Below the pieces are notes generated by a model that saw only the letters and a list, made by a program, of their open reading frames with translations, searched no databases and was not told where the DNA came from. A DNA stretch of 64,000 nucleotides from Carboxylicivirga sp. M1479 (GTDB lineage: Bacteria > Bacteroidota > Bacteroidia > Bacteroidales > Marinilabiliaceae): positions 62,001 to 126,000 of the forward strand of contig NZ_VKDE01000006.1 in the NCBI RefSeq assembly GCF_007097485.1, read 5' to 3'. Shown here in pieces: positions 54,625-63,269 of the stretch (positions are counted from its first letter, which is position 1; every line of letters starts with the position of its first letter). Both the position numbers and the translations under genes were made by a program.

Positions 54625-54984
54625 AAGATATAAAACATACAATCCACTAAATATCATATAGAGCCAATTGTTTTGAATATTTTGGACTTATGTGAGGCAA
54701 AAATTGTGGCACAGCCTTAGTTACGGAGATATTTTTCAACAGAACATATGTTCTAGAGCGAAAGAATAAGACGCGTTTCAATGTAGTATTGGTATTATTC
54801 TGTGACAAAGCAAATACTACACACAATGGCAATAAAACTCAAATAAAGAGGAATGACATAATTCTATAATGGTGAGAAAAACTTGTTGGATGAAATTGTA
54901 GTTATTAATAAAAACCACGCGAAAGGATTAGCGCGGCAGCAGAGGGTTGATTCCCTTCTTTGTCCTATGTTGTCTATAGATATG

Positions 54985-55133
54985 TCATCCCGCTGGGATG
55001 AAAATTATAAAGTGAATGAAAATACGCTATAAATGTTTTATTCAGCTGAAGGACAACATCATGTGCATCTGATGCCGGAGGCATCACATATCTATAAAAA
55101 ATATTCTACCAGAAATAATAACTCCAGCGGAGT
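54985..55133. repeat. Composite palindromic intergenic element, copy 1
   Basis: Three short palindromes in order: TCATCCCGCTGGGATGA (54985), TGATGCCGGAGGCATCA (55070) followed by CATATCTATAAAAAA, and ACTCCAGCGGAGT (55121). The same three in the same order occur at 58820-58961. Confidence 0.8.
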
Positions 55134-55476
55134 TGAAGATACATCAAAAAAATGCTCAACAAACAGAATTACTTACATCCTACAAAAAAAGATGCTGGAG
55201 GTACCCCACACGAACCACACAACACCGATTATCATCCCCTTAATACAAAAAAACTACACGATTTCTGAGCCTGCCTAGTACATCATCACTACTTAGTTAT
55301 TCTTTTAAGATGTTTCTGATTATACCTTTGCGGCATAACAAAAGGGCTATATAAACCCTTCGTACTTTCTAATAAACGTATTAATGTAAGCCATTAACAC
55401 TTAAATAAAAACAGTATTTTAAACACTATTAGCTTATTTAATTCGAATAGTATTTTATTTTCGAAAAAGATTTTCA

Positions 55477-55734
55477 CTACACTGACAATTCGAGTTCTGG
55501 CGATAGTTCGAGGACCTTCTTTAATTTTAATTTAAACAGACTTGAGGGTGTTTCATCCTCCCAATTAAGCTTACCATATTGCCTTAACCAGTTTAAAATG
55601 GTCATTTTACCGCGTATGCTATACTTCGCTCTCGCGACCGTTACACTTATCAGGCCGTGCTCAATCTCGTGTACAATATGTAACTTTAAAGGTACGCGAT
55701 GAGCTTGATCTACATTTCTACCTGGCTTGTTCAT
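55477..55734 (-). pseudogene. Transposase OrfA-like remnant (IS3-type helix-turn-helix)
   Basis: The 85-residue frame from the ATG at 55734 contains VPLKLHIVHEIEHGLISVTVA, then RAKYSIRGKMTILNWLRQYG. This is the helix-turn-helix pattern of IS3-family OrfA proteins. The family's C-terminal leucine zipper is replaced by an unrelated tail. No OrfB (DDE integrase) follows and no terminal inverted repeats were found, so this is most likely a dead fragment. A domesticated small DNA-binding protein is the alternative. Confidence 0.6.
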
Positions 55735-55850
55735 ACGTGATTTTTTTTTGAAGAATGATTTAGTTATCCTAAATACCATTACAGTATTAATAAATTGAAC
55801 AAGAAAAGGGAGTATTGGCAAATACCCCCTTTAATATGATATTATACAAT

Positions 55851-56876
55851 TTAGTCAGTAATTTCTAAATCAACATTTTTATTTGACCATCCATCCCATG
55901 TAAAATTGAACATGTCTACGTTAGTCATTAAAGCCTCGTCGTTAACTACAACTCTTACCCACTTGCTAGTACCAGCTTCAATCTTCGTATAATCAGTATC
56001 TAGCATAATCCACTTCACAGGCACATAATTACCACCTTCATAAGAGTAAATCTCAACAGCAATTGGCAAGCATTTCCCTACTGTTGCATCTGCATTTGAC
56101 CAATAAACAGTACCTAAATTTTCATTCGAAGTAAAAAAACGATCCCAATTATTTCTAATTTTAAGATAGTCGTAATCAACACCAACGTTATTCATATCAA
56201 CAGGTTCTTGATAAAACAAACGAGCATGATAATTATCTATTAGTGATGGCTTTTCAAATTCGAACGTTACGATCAACTGTCCAAAAGTGGTTGACATATG
56301 AATAGGAATTTGAGTAGGAGAAACAGCATATGCATCATTAATGACTATCGGACTAGACTCACCACTAAACTCAACATAAGGCACCACGTTTGTACGCAAT
56401 TGCTCTGCCATAACTGTTGGCGACCAGCTTCCACCAGGTCTAACATCTGTAAAAGCAACAAGACCAGGAGCAACCTCTTTGTAAACTCCACTTGGATAGA
56501 TCATATCACCAAAGAATACTTTATGATCACCATAAGAAGGTGTTGCAATAGTCGTGGCCTTAGTTGTTGCTGAAAAAACATTAGTTCCATACCATACATC
56601 AGAAAGCATTGGAGCTGCCATACCTGAAGCATCATCTACAATCGTAAAGTCAGCAGACACATCTGGGTGTACCGACTCGGCCAATATACTCATTTCACTA
56701 ACAGTAACAGGAATACTTCCTCTATTAAGATCTCCGCTTTTTAAGCCTGTTTCTGTAAGTCCATCAACAACATTAAATTGAACATCAGTAGTTTTTGTGT
56801 CACTTACTCTGTCTTCTTTCTGGCAAGCAGAAAATACTAATGCTGCGGCTGCAGCAAATAAAAATACTTTTTTCAT
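55851..56876 (-). CDS. Lipoprotein of unknown function (341 aa)
   Basis: This 341-residue protein has a lipoprotein signal (MKKVFLFAAAAALVFSAC, Cys18) followed by QKED. The mature part is beta-rich with several short Gly/Ser/Pro turns and few Cys, as in surface lipoproteins and fimbrillin-like proteins of Bacteroidota; no definite family was recognised. It stands alone between the OrfA remnant and the LuxR-type regulator. Confidence 0.7.
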   Translation of the reverse strand: MKKVFLFAAAAALVFSACQKEDRVSDTKTTDVQFNVVDGLTETGLKSGDLNRGSIPVTVSEMSILAESVHPDVSADFTIVDDASGMAAPMLSDVWYGTNVFSATTKATTIATPSYGDHKVFFGDMIYPSGVYKEVAPGLVAFTDVRPGGSWSPTVMAEQLRTNVVPYVEFSGESSPIVINDAYAVSPTQIPIHMSTTFGQLIVTFEFEKPSLIDNYHARLFYQEPVDMNNVGVDYDYLKIRNNWDRFFTSNENLGTVYWSNADATVGKCLPIAVEIYSYEGGNYVPVKWIMLDTDYTKIEAGTSKWVRVVVNDEALMTNVDMFNFTWDGWSNKNVDLEITD

Positions 56877-57038
56877 AGTTAATAAGTTTGAATAAAAAAT
56901 TTATAAAAATAATTGTTGGTTAATTAGTATGAGATTTAGGATTTGGGTGTTTTATTCTCAGACTTAAAAACCTTTAACAAACTTATGGTGGTATTTTTCG
57001 AAGTTCAATAACCCCAAAGCGGTATTTTACAAAAACAC

Positions 57039-57758
57039 CTAATTTAATAAACTAGATTGCCCTGCTATAAAGGCGAGGCTAGCCGTATTTTTCACATTCA
57101 GCTTCTTAAGTATATTCTTACGGTGCTTCTTGGCTGTGTGTAGGCTAATGAATAATTTCTCACCAACTTCCTTATCTGTTTTTCCTTGAACTATCAACTG
57201 AAGCACCTCTCGCTCACGTTCAGATAAAGCAATTATCATTTGTTGATAGTGTTCTACCTGATCGAGCTCATCCTCAGTATTATTTTGCAGGGGTGAGTGT
57301 TTCATTTGCACACCAATACGAAAGTGATTGGCATGACAGCCCTCAATCTCAGGTTTAACAACTAAAAACTGATACGAACGGTATGAACCGTGATTTTTAA
57401 AGCGAAGCACACCGTTTAAAAATGGTGCATGCCCTTTCTTTTGGGCAATACGCTTTACCACCATTAAACGACGTACATCATCATCATGCATGCGAGAAAC
57501 AATCAAACGCCGCATAGCTGGCCATTCAAATAGTTGTCTTTTTATTCCGTTACTTTCTAAAAAACGCTCATCCGCATAAACAATACCCTCCTTTTTTGTG
57601 TCGTATAAAAAGACACCCATATGCAATGAATCAGGAATCACCTGCAAGAAATAATTGGATTTGAGAAAGGTGTTAACAATATTCTTATAAAAAGCATACT
57701 TACGCAAGTTCCCCTTACATGCCTTATTTTTACAGATTTGTTCGCAATTGAAATTCAT
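57039..57758 (-). CDS. LuxR-family transcriptional regulator with PAS-like sensor region
   Basis: A 239-residue regulator (ATG at 57758; the longer frame adds 36 unlikely residues). The C-terminal GerE/LuxR helix-turn-helix is clear: LSEREREVLQLIVQGKTDKEVGEKLFISLHTAKKHRKNILKKLNV. The N-terminus has a Cys-rich patch (CEQICKNKACKG). A PAS-like region follows (about 40-150; MGVFLYDTKKEGIVYADERFLESNG). Such PAS-LuxR regulators are frequent in Bacteroidota. Control of the adjacent lipoprotein gene is possible but only inferred from position. Confidence 0.82.
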   Translation of the reverse strand: MNFNCEQICKNKACKGNLRKYAFYKNIVNTFLKSNYFLQVIPDSLHMGVFLYDTKKEGIVYADERFLESNGIKRQLFEWPAMRRLIVSRMHDDDVRRLMVVKRIAQKKGHAPFLNGVLRFKNHGSYRSYQFLVVKPEIEGCHANHFRIGVQMKHSPLQNNTEDELDQVEHYQQMIIALSEREREVLQLIVQGKTDKEVGEKLFISLHTAKKHRKNILKKLNVKNTASLAFIAGQSSLLN

Positions 57759-58725
57759 AGGTATAGAGTTTGGTAGATACTCCCAACAAGTAAAAGCCAT
57801 GTGAAAATAAAGAATAATTCTTTTACATAAGCAAAACAACATAACTTCAATAGCGTAATAGCACATTGATTCGTCACAAAAAAACAGCTATTCATGTATT
57901 TTTTTTTCATTTTTGTCAATAACATTTACTTGTTAGCCAAATAGAAAAAATTATTCAATTCCAACTTATGATAAAATAGCTCAAAACAGATCTTGTCAAT
58001 TAACTAATACCGCCCTTACACACAAAATACCTCTTCCTTACAAGGCAAAAAATTGGATACAATAACGTTTATGAGATAACTACATTTCTTTTCTTCGCTT
58101 AAGGATGATTCAAAATTGAAAGAACACCTGCGCTGTAAATACATAACGACAACCAAGGCAACTATCGAATGAATGCCCCCGGAGCAAGCTCTGAGGTATC
58201 AAGTGGCATTAATCAAAAATAAACTATATCTCAATTTACGTAGAAGAGTAGATATTTTAGAAAACCATGTAAAGCCCCTACTCGGGTCGTGCAGGGGATC
58301 GACTCGCAAATAAGTCAATAATTAAGTATAAATCACACATAATTTAGTCATTGTTTCATCAATTGTAATTGAGCAAACATTGAGTAAACTTCGAAGGAAC
58401 TTTGAAGATACTATGACCTTAATGCGAGTAAGTCCCCTGTTTGGTAACTGCCAGACCATACTATGCCTAAGATGAAATGGGAGCATAAGCATCAACTCCA
58501 TAGAAGTTACAATTTAGATATTGCTATTTTCTCTATATATACATGTGATGCCGCAGGTATCTTTTCAGTCTATTACGGCTGTATGTGAATTATTGTCGAA
58601 TACTCACGAAATACTTTATCATTAAGCATTACTGTACTGCTCTCTAAAGAAACAAATCGAATTTCTTCTAACTACTTGCCAACTCACCTTGTGTTAAATC
58701 CTAAAACGATCATCTTATGAGCTTG

Positions 58726-58961
58726 TCATCCCAGCGAGATGAAATTTTTATAGATGATTGGATATTCAACTCCAGAGGAGTTGATACCCTTTTCTTGACC
58801 CAGATATTTTATAGATGTATCATCCCGCTGGGATGAGTGACATGTCGTTGACGAAAGACTGTGACAACATTTAATACGACTGGGATCACGATTCACTGAT
58901 GCTGGAGGCATCACATATTTATAAAAAACAAGGCCTCTCGAAACAACAACTCCAGCGGAGT
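58726..58961. repeat. Palindrome cluster including composite element copy 2
   Basis: Five palindromes: TCATCCCAGCGAGATGA (58726), ACTCCAGAGGAGT (58769), TCATCCCGCTGGGATGA (58820), TGATGCTGGAGGCATCA (58898, followed by CATATTTATAAAAAA) and ACTCCAGCGGAGT (58949). The last three repeat the order seen at 54985-55133. The second-to-third distance is identical in both copies (51 bp). Confidence 0.8.
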
Positions 58962-59115
58962 TGAATCTCCATCTCACACCTTAATAAAGAATGATTAGCA
59001 ATGAATACCTAACAAAACATGCTCTCTTTTCGCCTATACCTTCACTTAAGCTATCCACGTTCTTCGGTAAATAATATTTGTTGTATTGGTGACTAATTAA
59101 CTGCTCGTCGACTCA

Positions 59116-59193
59116 GCATCGTAGCTGCATCGTACCGGCATCGTATCTTGTTCGGTACGGCTTCGCTAGCGCGCGTTGCCGAAGAAGATACGA
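59116..59193. repeat. Inverted repeat with triplicated GCATCGTA motif
   Basis: GCATCGTA occurs three times at 11-bp spacing from about 59117. The third copy runs into a 15-bp arm TCGTATCTTGTTCGG (59141-59155) that pairs with 59179-59193 with one mismatch around a 23-nt loop. No T-run follows, so it is not an obvious terminator. Confidence 0.65.
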
Positions 59194-59570
59194 CCAAGAC
59201 CCCTAGCGGACTCCTAGCAGACACGACCAGGCTCCAAACGAGCACCAAAAACCAAAACATCAGTCCCGCAATGCCCAGGTATTTTAAAGACTATTTATGG
59301 CTCTTAAACAATTCGACTGGTACGGTGTATCGAGACAGATGAGATCGTTGAAATTCACTCAAGCATTAGCGATTGAAAATTGGATGTTTAGATTGGTGTG
59401 CATGATCAGTCTACTCAAATCTTTCATCTCTCCCCTAATTTGGGCAAGCCAGAAAGTATCAAGTATCAAGATTTGAGTATCAAGACTATTGCCGGCTCGT
59501 TAAAAAATTCTGCCTAAAAATACAAGAATCATTAATAATAGAAGCAGGGAATTCGCTTATAAGCATTTTA

Positions 59571-59672
59571 ACCACCTCCCCACTTCGTGGTACTCCTCCT
59601 TGGCAATGAGGAGAGGGATGAAAAACCGTCCCCTCCTGAATTTTAGGAGGGGTGCCGACAGGCGGGGTGGTG
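59571..59672. repeat. GC-rich nested hairpin element
   Basis: The inner 8-bp stem CCCCTCCT/AGGAGGGG (59630-59652) lies within an outer ACCACC/GGTGGT pairing (59571-59672). I associate this CCCTCCT...GGCGGGGTGGTG design with multicopy intergenic elements of Bacteroidota, from memory only. Confidence 0.55.
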
Positions 59673-59959
59673 TAATTAGTTATAAAAGCAATTTCCCTGA
59701 TAATAAAAGCCTGAATAAGTAGGAAACGGATGTCATCTTTATGAGTTAACTGCTATTAATGATGACATCCGTCTGTGCTATTAATATGCCAGGCAAGCTG
59801 ATGAAATAGCTATCTCTCGCATATGGCACGGCGCGACAGTGAGTGATGAACACGCTAACACAAGAGCGATTGCATGCCTGTCAATCGGGCGGTTGAACGA
59901 TTGCACCCGTGATAAGTGTGCCAGATCAACAAATCAAAAAAGACAAGTAGAAGAAAGGC

Positions 59960-60089
59960 TTAAGCTTTTCACTCCTTTCCATTAGCCTTTTACTTAAAAA
60001 GGTTTAAGCTTTGCAACTAAAAGTCTTAAGCTTTATCATGAAAACCCTAAGGCTTTGAATGCATTGCCTAAGGGGAGTCGAAAAAATGG
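59960..60089. repeat. Phased 22-bp degenerate tandem array, six units
   Basis: Units start at 59960, 59982, 60004, 60026, 60047 and 60068 (steps 22, 22, 22, 21, 21). Most begin TTAAGCTTT or a close variant (TTAGCCTTT, CTAAGGCTTT). The second half of each unit varies but is A/C-rich. It resembles the 21-bp array at 14490 in period and in starting with TAA, but not in sequence. Confidence 0.75.
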
Positions 60090-60189
60090 CTTTTTTTAAC
60101 AAGAATGACGATCATTTGTCTGAGGATTAGAACAGACTATTTGGAGGACATACATTATAATATTAAGTGAATTGTGAGGTTTTGAGTAT

Positions 60190-60217
60190 GAAAAAAGCCG
60201 GCGGGTGCCGGCTTAAA
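60190..60217 (-). terminator. Rho-independent terminator of the lipoprotein operon
   Basis: An 8-bp stem AAGCCGGC/GCCGGCTT with a 4-nt loop, followed on the minus strand by six T. It lies ~25 bp after the last lipoprotein stop. Confidence 0.85.
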
Positions 60218-60239
60218 CATTACCTCTGATTTAAAATTA

Positions 60240-61787
60240 TCATGGATCAACTACGGTGAACATTATCTGCACTCTATTTGCTTCTTGTCCATCATAAAAG
60301 AAAATTGCCGCCCATTCACCTGGTTTAGGGATGTACCCACTACCTAGTGAAGTCGCATTATCACGTAGTGATTGTGCGTCGCCACTTACACCAACACCAT
60401 CGGTAATCGACCAAATGGCATTTTTAATTACATTACCATATGTTCCTGGTGCACTATAATCAAAGTCCCCAATTACATCTTTAATATGGTTAAACAAATA
60501 ATTTAACTTTTGAATCTTCAACAGATCAAGGTGTGTCTCAGATAATAAATCCGGATCAATATTAAGCGATGAATATGCTTTTACTGTATAAGGTGTATTC
60601 AACCAAATATTCTCAAATTTATCACCACACCATCCGCCTAATTTGGTGCCATTAGTAAGAAAATCATATCCAGTACTTGATGCTCCTGTAAACTCAAGAC
60701 CTACATAATATCCATCAAAACCACCTCGTACAATCATTGTCAAATCTCCTTGTGGTATATTCTGATGTGGCAAGAATGTATAATCAGGATCATCATATGA
60801 ACAATTACCAATTACAAAGTCTACAACTCCATCATCTGTATCTGCATCAAACATATTTGTTTGTGGATATGTAGGATCTGTAGTTCCAATTGCATCATCA
60901 TTAAACATCCAAGTTTGTTGTTCCACATATGTTAATTCATCACCTATTGGCAACAACACCTCAAGAACAAGCTTGTAATCTTCATCTTTTTCATCATAAT
61001 CTCCCCAGTATACTTGCATACAATCTCCAACTCCTGGCGTATTCCAATCTGCATTTGTATAAGTCCTAACTAATGAAAACTCAGTTTCTCCATCGGTAAG
61101 ATTCTTCTTATAAACACTTACTTGCATAATTGCTGCAAGGTCATAATTGCCTGCTTGACCAAAATATGGTGAATTATCAAAAATGTACTGCTCTAACTTT
61201 CCTGTGCATATATCACCGAAGAAACATAAGCTTTTAACCGTCATTAAATCTAATTTGAACCACGTAAATCCAAAATTCTCATAGAAAAGATCTTCAAAGC
61301 AGAGAACATCAATAGCAGCTTCTATTTTCTTAAATTTCTCTACAGTAACGACTAAGTCTAATCTTCTTTCAGGACTAGCAAAGTACCAATAGTCACTTTC
61401 AAATTCCGGGGCAGCCCTAACAACAACACCGCCATTATCAGGGTGTGCATCGTACACTAAAAATTTATTTATAGTTATATCAGTGGTTTCATCTTGCCCC
61501 ATTAATATTTTAAAGGGCTGAGTTACATATTTGTTATTCGCAAAAAATATTTCAACAATCTTATCTTCAGCTTCTCCAACAATACCAATAACAGCAAATT
61601 TCAATGGAGCATCACTACACTCAGGAAAATCGCCTGGTGTACCCGGTGCTCCTTTCAATGTCACAAAATCGGCTTCATTGACACTAAAAGACACTTCTGC
61701 GAATTGCTCTTCAGGTCCGCTTACTTTTTCATTACAGCTGCTTAGGATTAAAGCAAAGGCTGCCATTAACATTACAATTTTTCTCAT
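60240..61787 (-). CDS. Lipoprotein with thioester-domain-like C-terminus, paralogue 3 (515 aa)
   Basis: A 515-residue lipoprotein (signal MRKIVMLMAAFALILSSC). Residues ~20-340 are shared with the two upstream proteins: KYVTQPFKI, the acidic IDVLCFEDL-YENFGFTWF block and DFVIGNC. The C-terminal ~170 residues differ: GGWCGDKFENI...KLNYLFNHI...NAIWSITDGVG resembles thioester (TED) domains of surface adhesins. In those, Cys and Gln form an internal thioester; here the Gln position before AIW appears to be Lys, so the bond may not form. Location: outer membrane or surface. It is the last gene of the operon. Confidence 0.7.
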   Translation of the reverse strand: MRKIVMLMAAFALILSSCNEKVSGPEEQFAEVSFSVNEADFVTLKGAPGTPGDFPECSDAPLKFAVIGIVGEAEDKIVEIFFANNKYVTQPFKILMGQDETTDITINKFLVYDAHPDNGGVVVRAAPEFESDYWYFASPERRLDLVVTVEKFKKIEAAIDVLCFEDLFYENFGFTWFKLDLMTVKSLCFFGDICTGKLEQYIFDNSPYFGQAGNYDLAAIMQVSVYKKNLTDGETEFSLVRTYTNADWNTPGVGDCMQVYWGDYDEKDEDYKLVLEVLLPIGDELTYVEQQTWMFNDDAIGTTDPTYPQTNMFDADTDDGVVDFVIGNCSYDDPDYTFLPHQNIPQGDLTMIVRGGFDGYYVGLEFTGASSTGYDFLTNGTKLGGWCGDKFENIWLNTPYTVKAYSSLNIDPDLLSETHLDLLKIQKLNYLFNHIKDVIGDFDYSAPGTYGNVIKNAIWSITDGVGVSGDAQSLRDNATSLGSGYIPKPGEWAAIFFYDGQEANRVQIMFTVVDP

Positions 61788-61832
61788 GATACTGCGTATT
61801 AGATTAATAAATAAAAATATTGGGTATTGTAT

Positions 61833-63236
61833 TTAGTTACAATGAGGCACACTCAAGAACCCATTGTTATAATTATCGAGTACTTTAGCCCATGCAATTA
61901 GATCAACAACAGTCGGATCTGTAGGTGCCATAGCTGCAATTTGAGCAGGGGTATAATTTTGAAATAAAATAGTCGCAGAATTAAATTCACTTACAATATC
62001 TGAATCATCTGCACCTTTAAGTATATTAAGTTTAGCAGCTATGTATTGCCGTGCCAAAATGTAATACTTACTTGCATTGGAAGGGGTATTAATTACCGTA
62101 TGATACGATTGATTTGAAAGGAAAAACAATGTACCTTCGCCAATGCTCGCCCAAGTAGGGTCATATGGAGCAGGCCCCAATGCTGAATGTGTTCGCCAAT
62201 ATCCTTGAGTATACGTACAACCCACTTCATCTTGCGGGTATTCTACATCGGTAACTGTTACTAAACAATCTCCTATCACAAAATCATTGACTCCATCGTC
62301 ACCCGGATCAGGACAATTACCATCCGTAAAAATATATTCATCAATTAGAGTATACTCCACCCCATTATCTCCTGGTAACATCACGTAAAGTTCAAACTTA
62401 AACCACTCAACTACATCTTCATCGTTGGGCCAGTATACTTCTAAACAATTCCCTTCTGCTGGATAAGGATCCCAATCATTCGTAAATTCTCTAATCAAGT
62501 TCCAAACAGAACCATTCTCATCTTCACCAACTTTTTTAAACACATCAATCCGCATGATGGCTGGCATGTCGAACTGAATTCCATTTTGCTGATACTTATA
62601 TCTAGAATCCTCATACAAAGAGAAGTCTGTCACGCAAATATCTCCAAACCAACATTGAGACTCAACCCTTACCAAGTTTAACTCAAACCAAGTAAATCCA
62701 AAATTTTCATACCGCAATTCATCAAAACACAAAACATCAATTTCAGCTTCAACTTTCTCAAAATCTTTTATTGTGATCTCTAAGTTTAAATCATTATCAG
62801 GCGAAACAAATTCATAATACAAACTGCCAGGCAGAGGCGCAGCCCTGACTATTTTATCGGCTGGATCATGTCCATTTTTATTATCATCGTTATAAACGAT
62901 AAAACTCGTAATGGTTAGCTTATCTTCACTTAGGTTAAGTTCGTCCACTTCATCATAAAGACTTACTTTGATTGGTTGAGTAACAAATTTACCATTCGCA
63001 CTAAAAATCTCAACCTCAAAAGGGGTAGCTATACCATCAATCATAAATATTGCATAATCCATTGGCAAATCACTGCAAACTGGAACATCTGCCAGATTAT
63101 TTTTCAGTGTATTAAATCCTACATTATCTACCGTAAATGATATTTCAACCGCCTTCTGCTCCGGGCTTCCCACTTTTTCGTTACAGCTACTCAAAATAAG
63201 AGCGAACGCTGCCATTAACATCACTATTCTTTTCAT
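61833..63236 (-). CDS. Lipoprotein with CTYTQGYW C-terminal domain, paralogue 2 (467 aa)
   Basis: A 467-residue lipoprotein (MKRIVMLMAAFALILSSC, nearly identical signal to its neighbour). It shares the N-terminal ~330 residues with paralogue 3: KFVTQPIKV, IDVLCFDELRYENFGFTWFELNL and DFVIGDC. The C-terminus is a different domain beginning CTYTQGYWRTH and containing SKYYILARQYIAAKLN and a final FLSVPHCN. Domains with this CTYTQGYW opening appear in secreted proteins of several phyla as far as I recall, with no known role. The gaps to its neighbours are 33 and 45 bp, so one operon. Confidence 0.75.
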   Translation of the reverse strand: MKRIVMLMAAFALILSSCNEKVGSPEQKAVEISFTVDNVGFNTLKNNLADVPVCSDLPMDYAIFMIDGIATPFEVEIFSANGKFVTQPIKVSLYDEVDELNLSEDKLTITSFIVYNDDNKNGHDPADKIVRAAPLPGSLYYEFVSPDNDLNLEITIKDFEKVEAEIDVLCFDELRYENFGFTWFELNLVRVESQCWFGDICVTDFSLYEDSRYKYQQNGIQFDMPAIMRIDVFKKVGEDENGSVWNLIREFTNDWDPYPAEGNCLEVYWPNDEDVVEWFKFELYVMLPGDNGVEYTLIDEYIFTDGNCPDPGDDGVNDFVIGDCLVTVTDVEYPQDEVGCTYTQGYWRTHSALGPAPYDPTWASIGEGTLFFLSNQSYHTVINTPSNASKYYILARQYIAAKLNILKGADDSDIVSEFNSATILFQNYTPAQIAAMAPTDPTVVDLIAWAKVLDNYNNGFLSVPHCN

Positions 63237-63269
63237 GTTGTTATGTTTTAGGATTATTAATATCTATGA

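Larger units (their letters stand above)
54055..55476. other. Long non-coding stretch with several repeat elements
   Basis: This ~1.4-kb gap upstream of the giant locus has no convincing gene. It contains inverted fragments of the REP-like repeat (AATCCTTTCGTGTGG near 54208; CACGCGAAAGGATTAGCGCGGCAGC near 54915). There is a hairpin region at 54573-54592 with a GGGGTTTGGGGTGG...AACCCC stretch, and a composite palindromic element at 54985-55133. The promoter of the giant operon must lie near its right side, but no clear TAnnTTTG box was placed. Confidence 0.6.
57867..60189. other. Long non-coding, repeat-rich stretch
   Basis: This ~2.3-kb region has no convincing gene. It holds a palindrome cluster (58726-58970), a 15-bp inverted repeat with an 11-nt triplicated CATCGTA motif (59116-59193), a GC-rich nested hairpin (59571-59672) and a phased 22-bp array (59960-60089). 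The part from 57867 to 58700 shows nothing I can name. Confidence 0.6.

Noticed and set aside
55033-55278. An 81-codon open frame
   Set aside because: It runs through the composite palindromic repeat and has no protein-like character.
58726-58977. An 83-codon open frame on the minus strand
   Set aside because: It is formed by the palindrome cluster itself; no initiation signals or protein-like composition.
59148-59342. A 64-codon open frame
   Set aside because: It starts inside the inverted repeat and has Thr/Ser-rich random composition; nothing supports translation.
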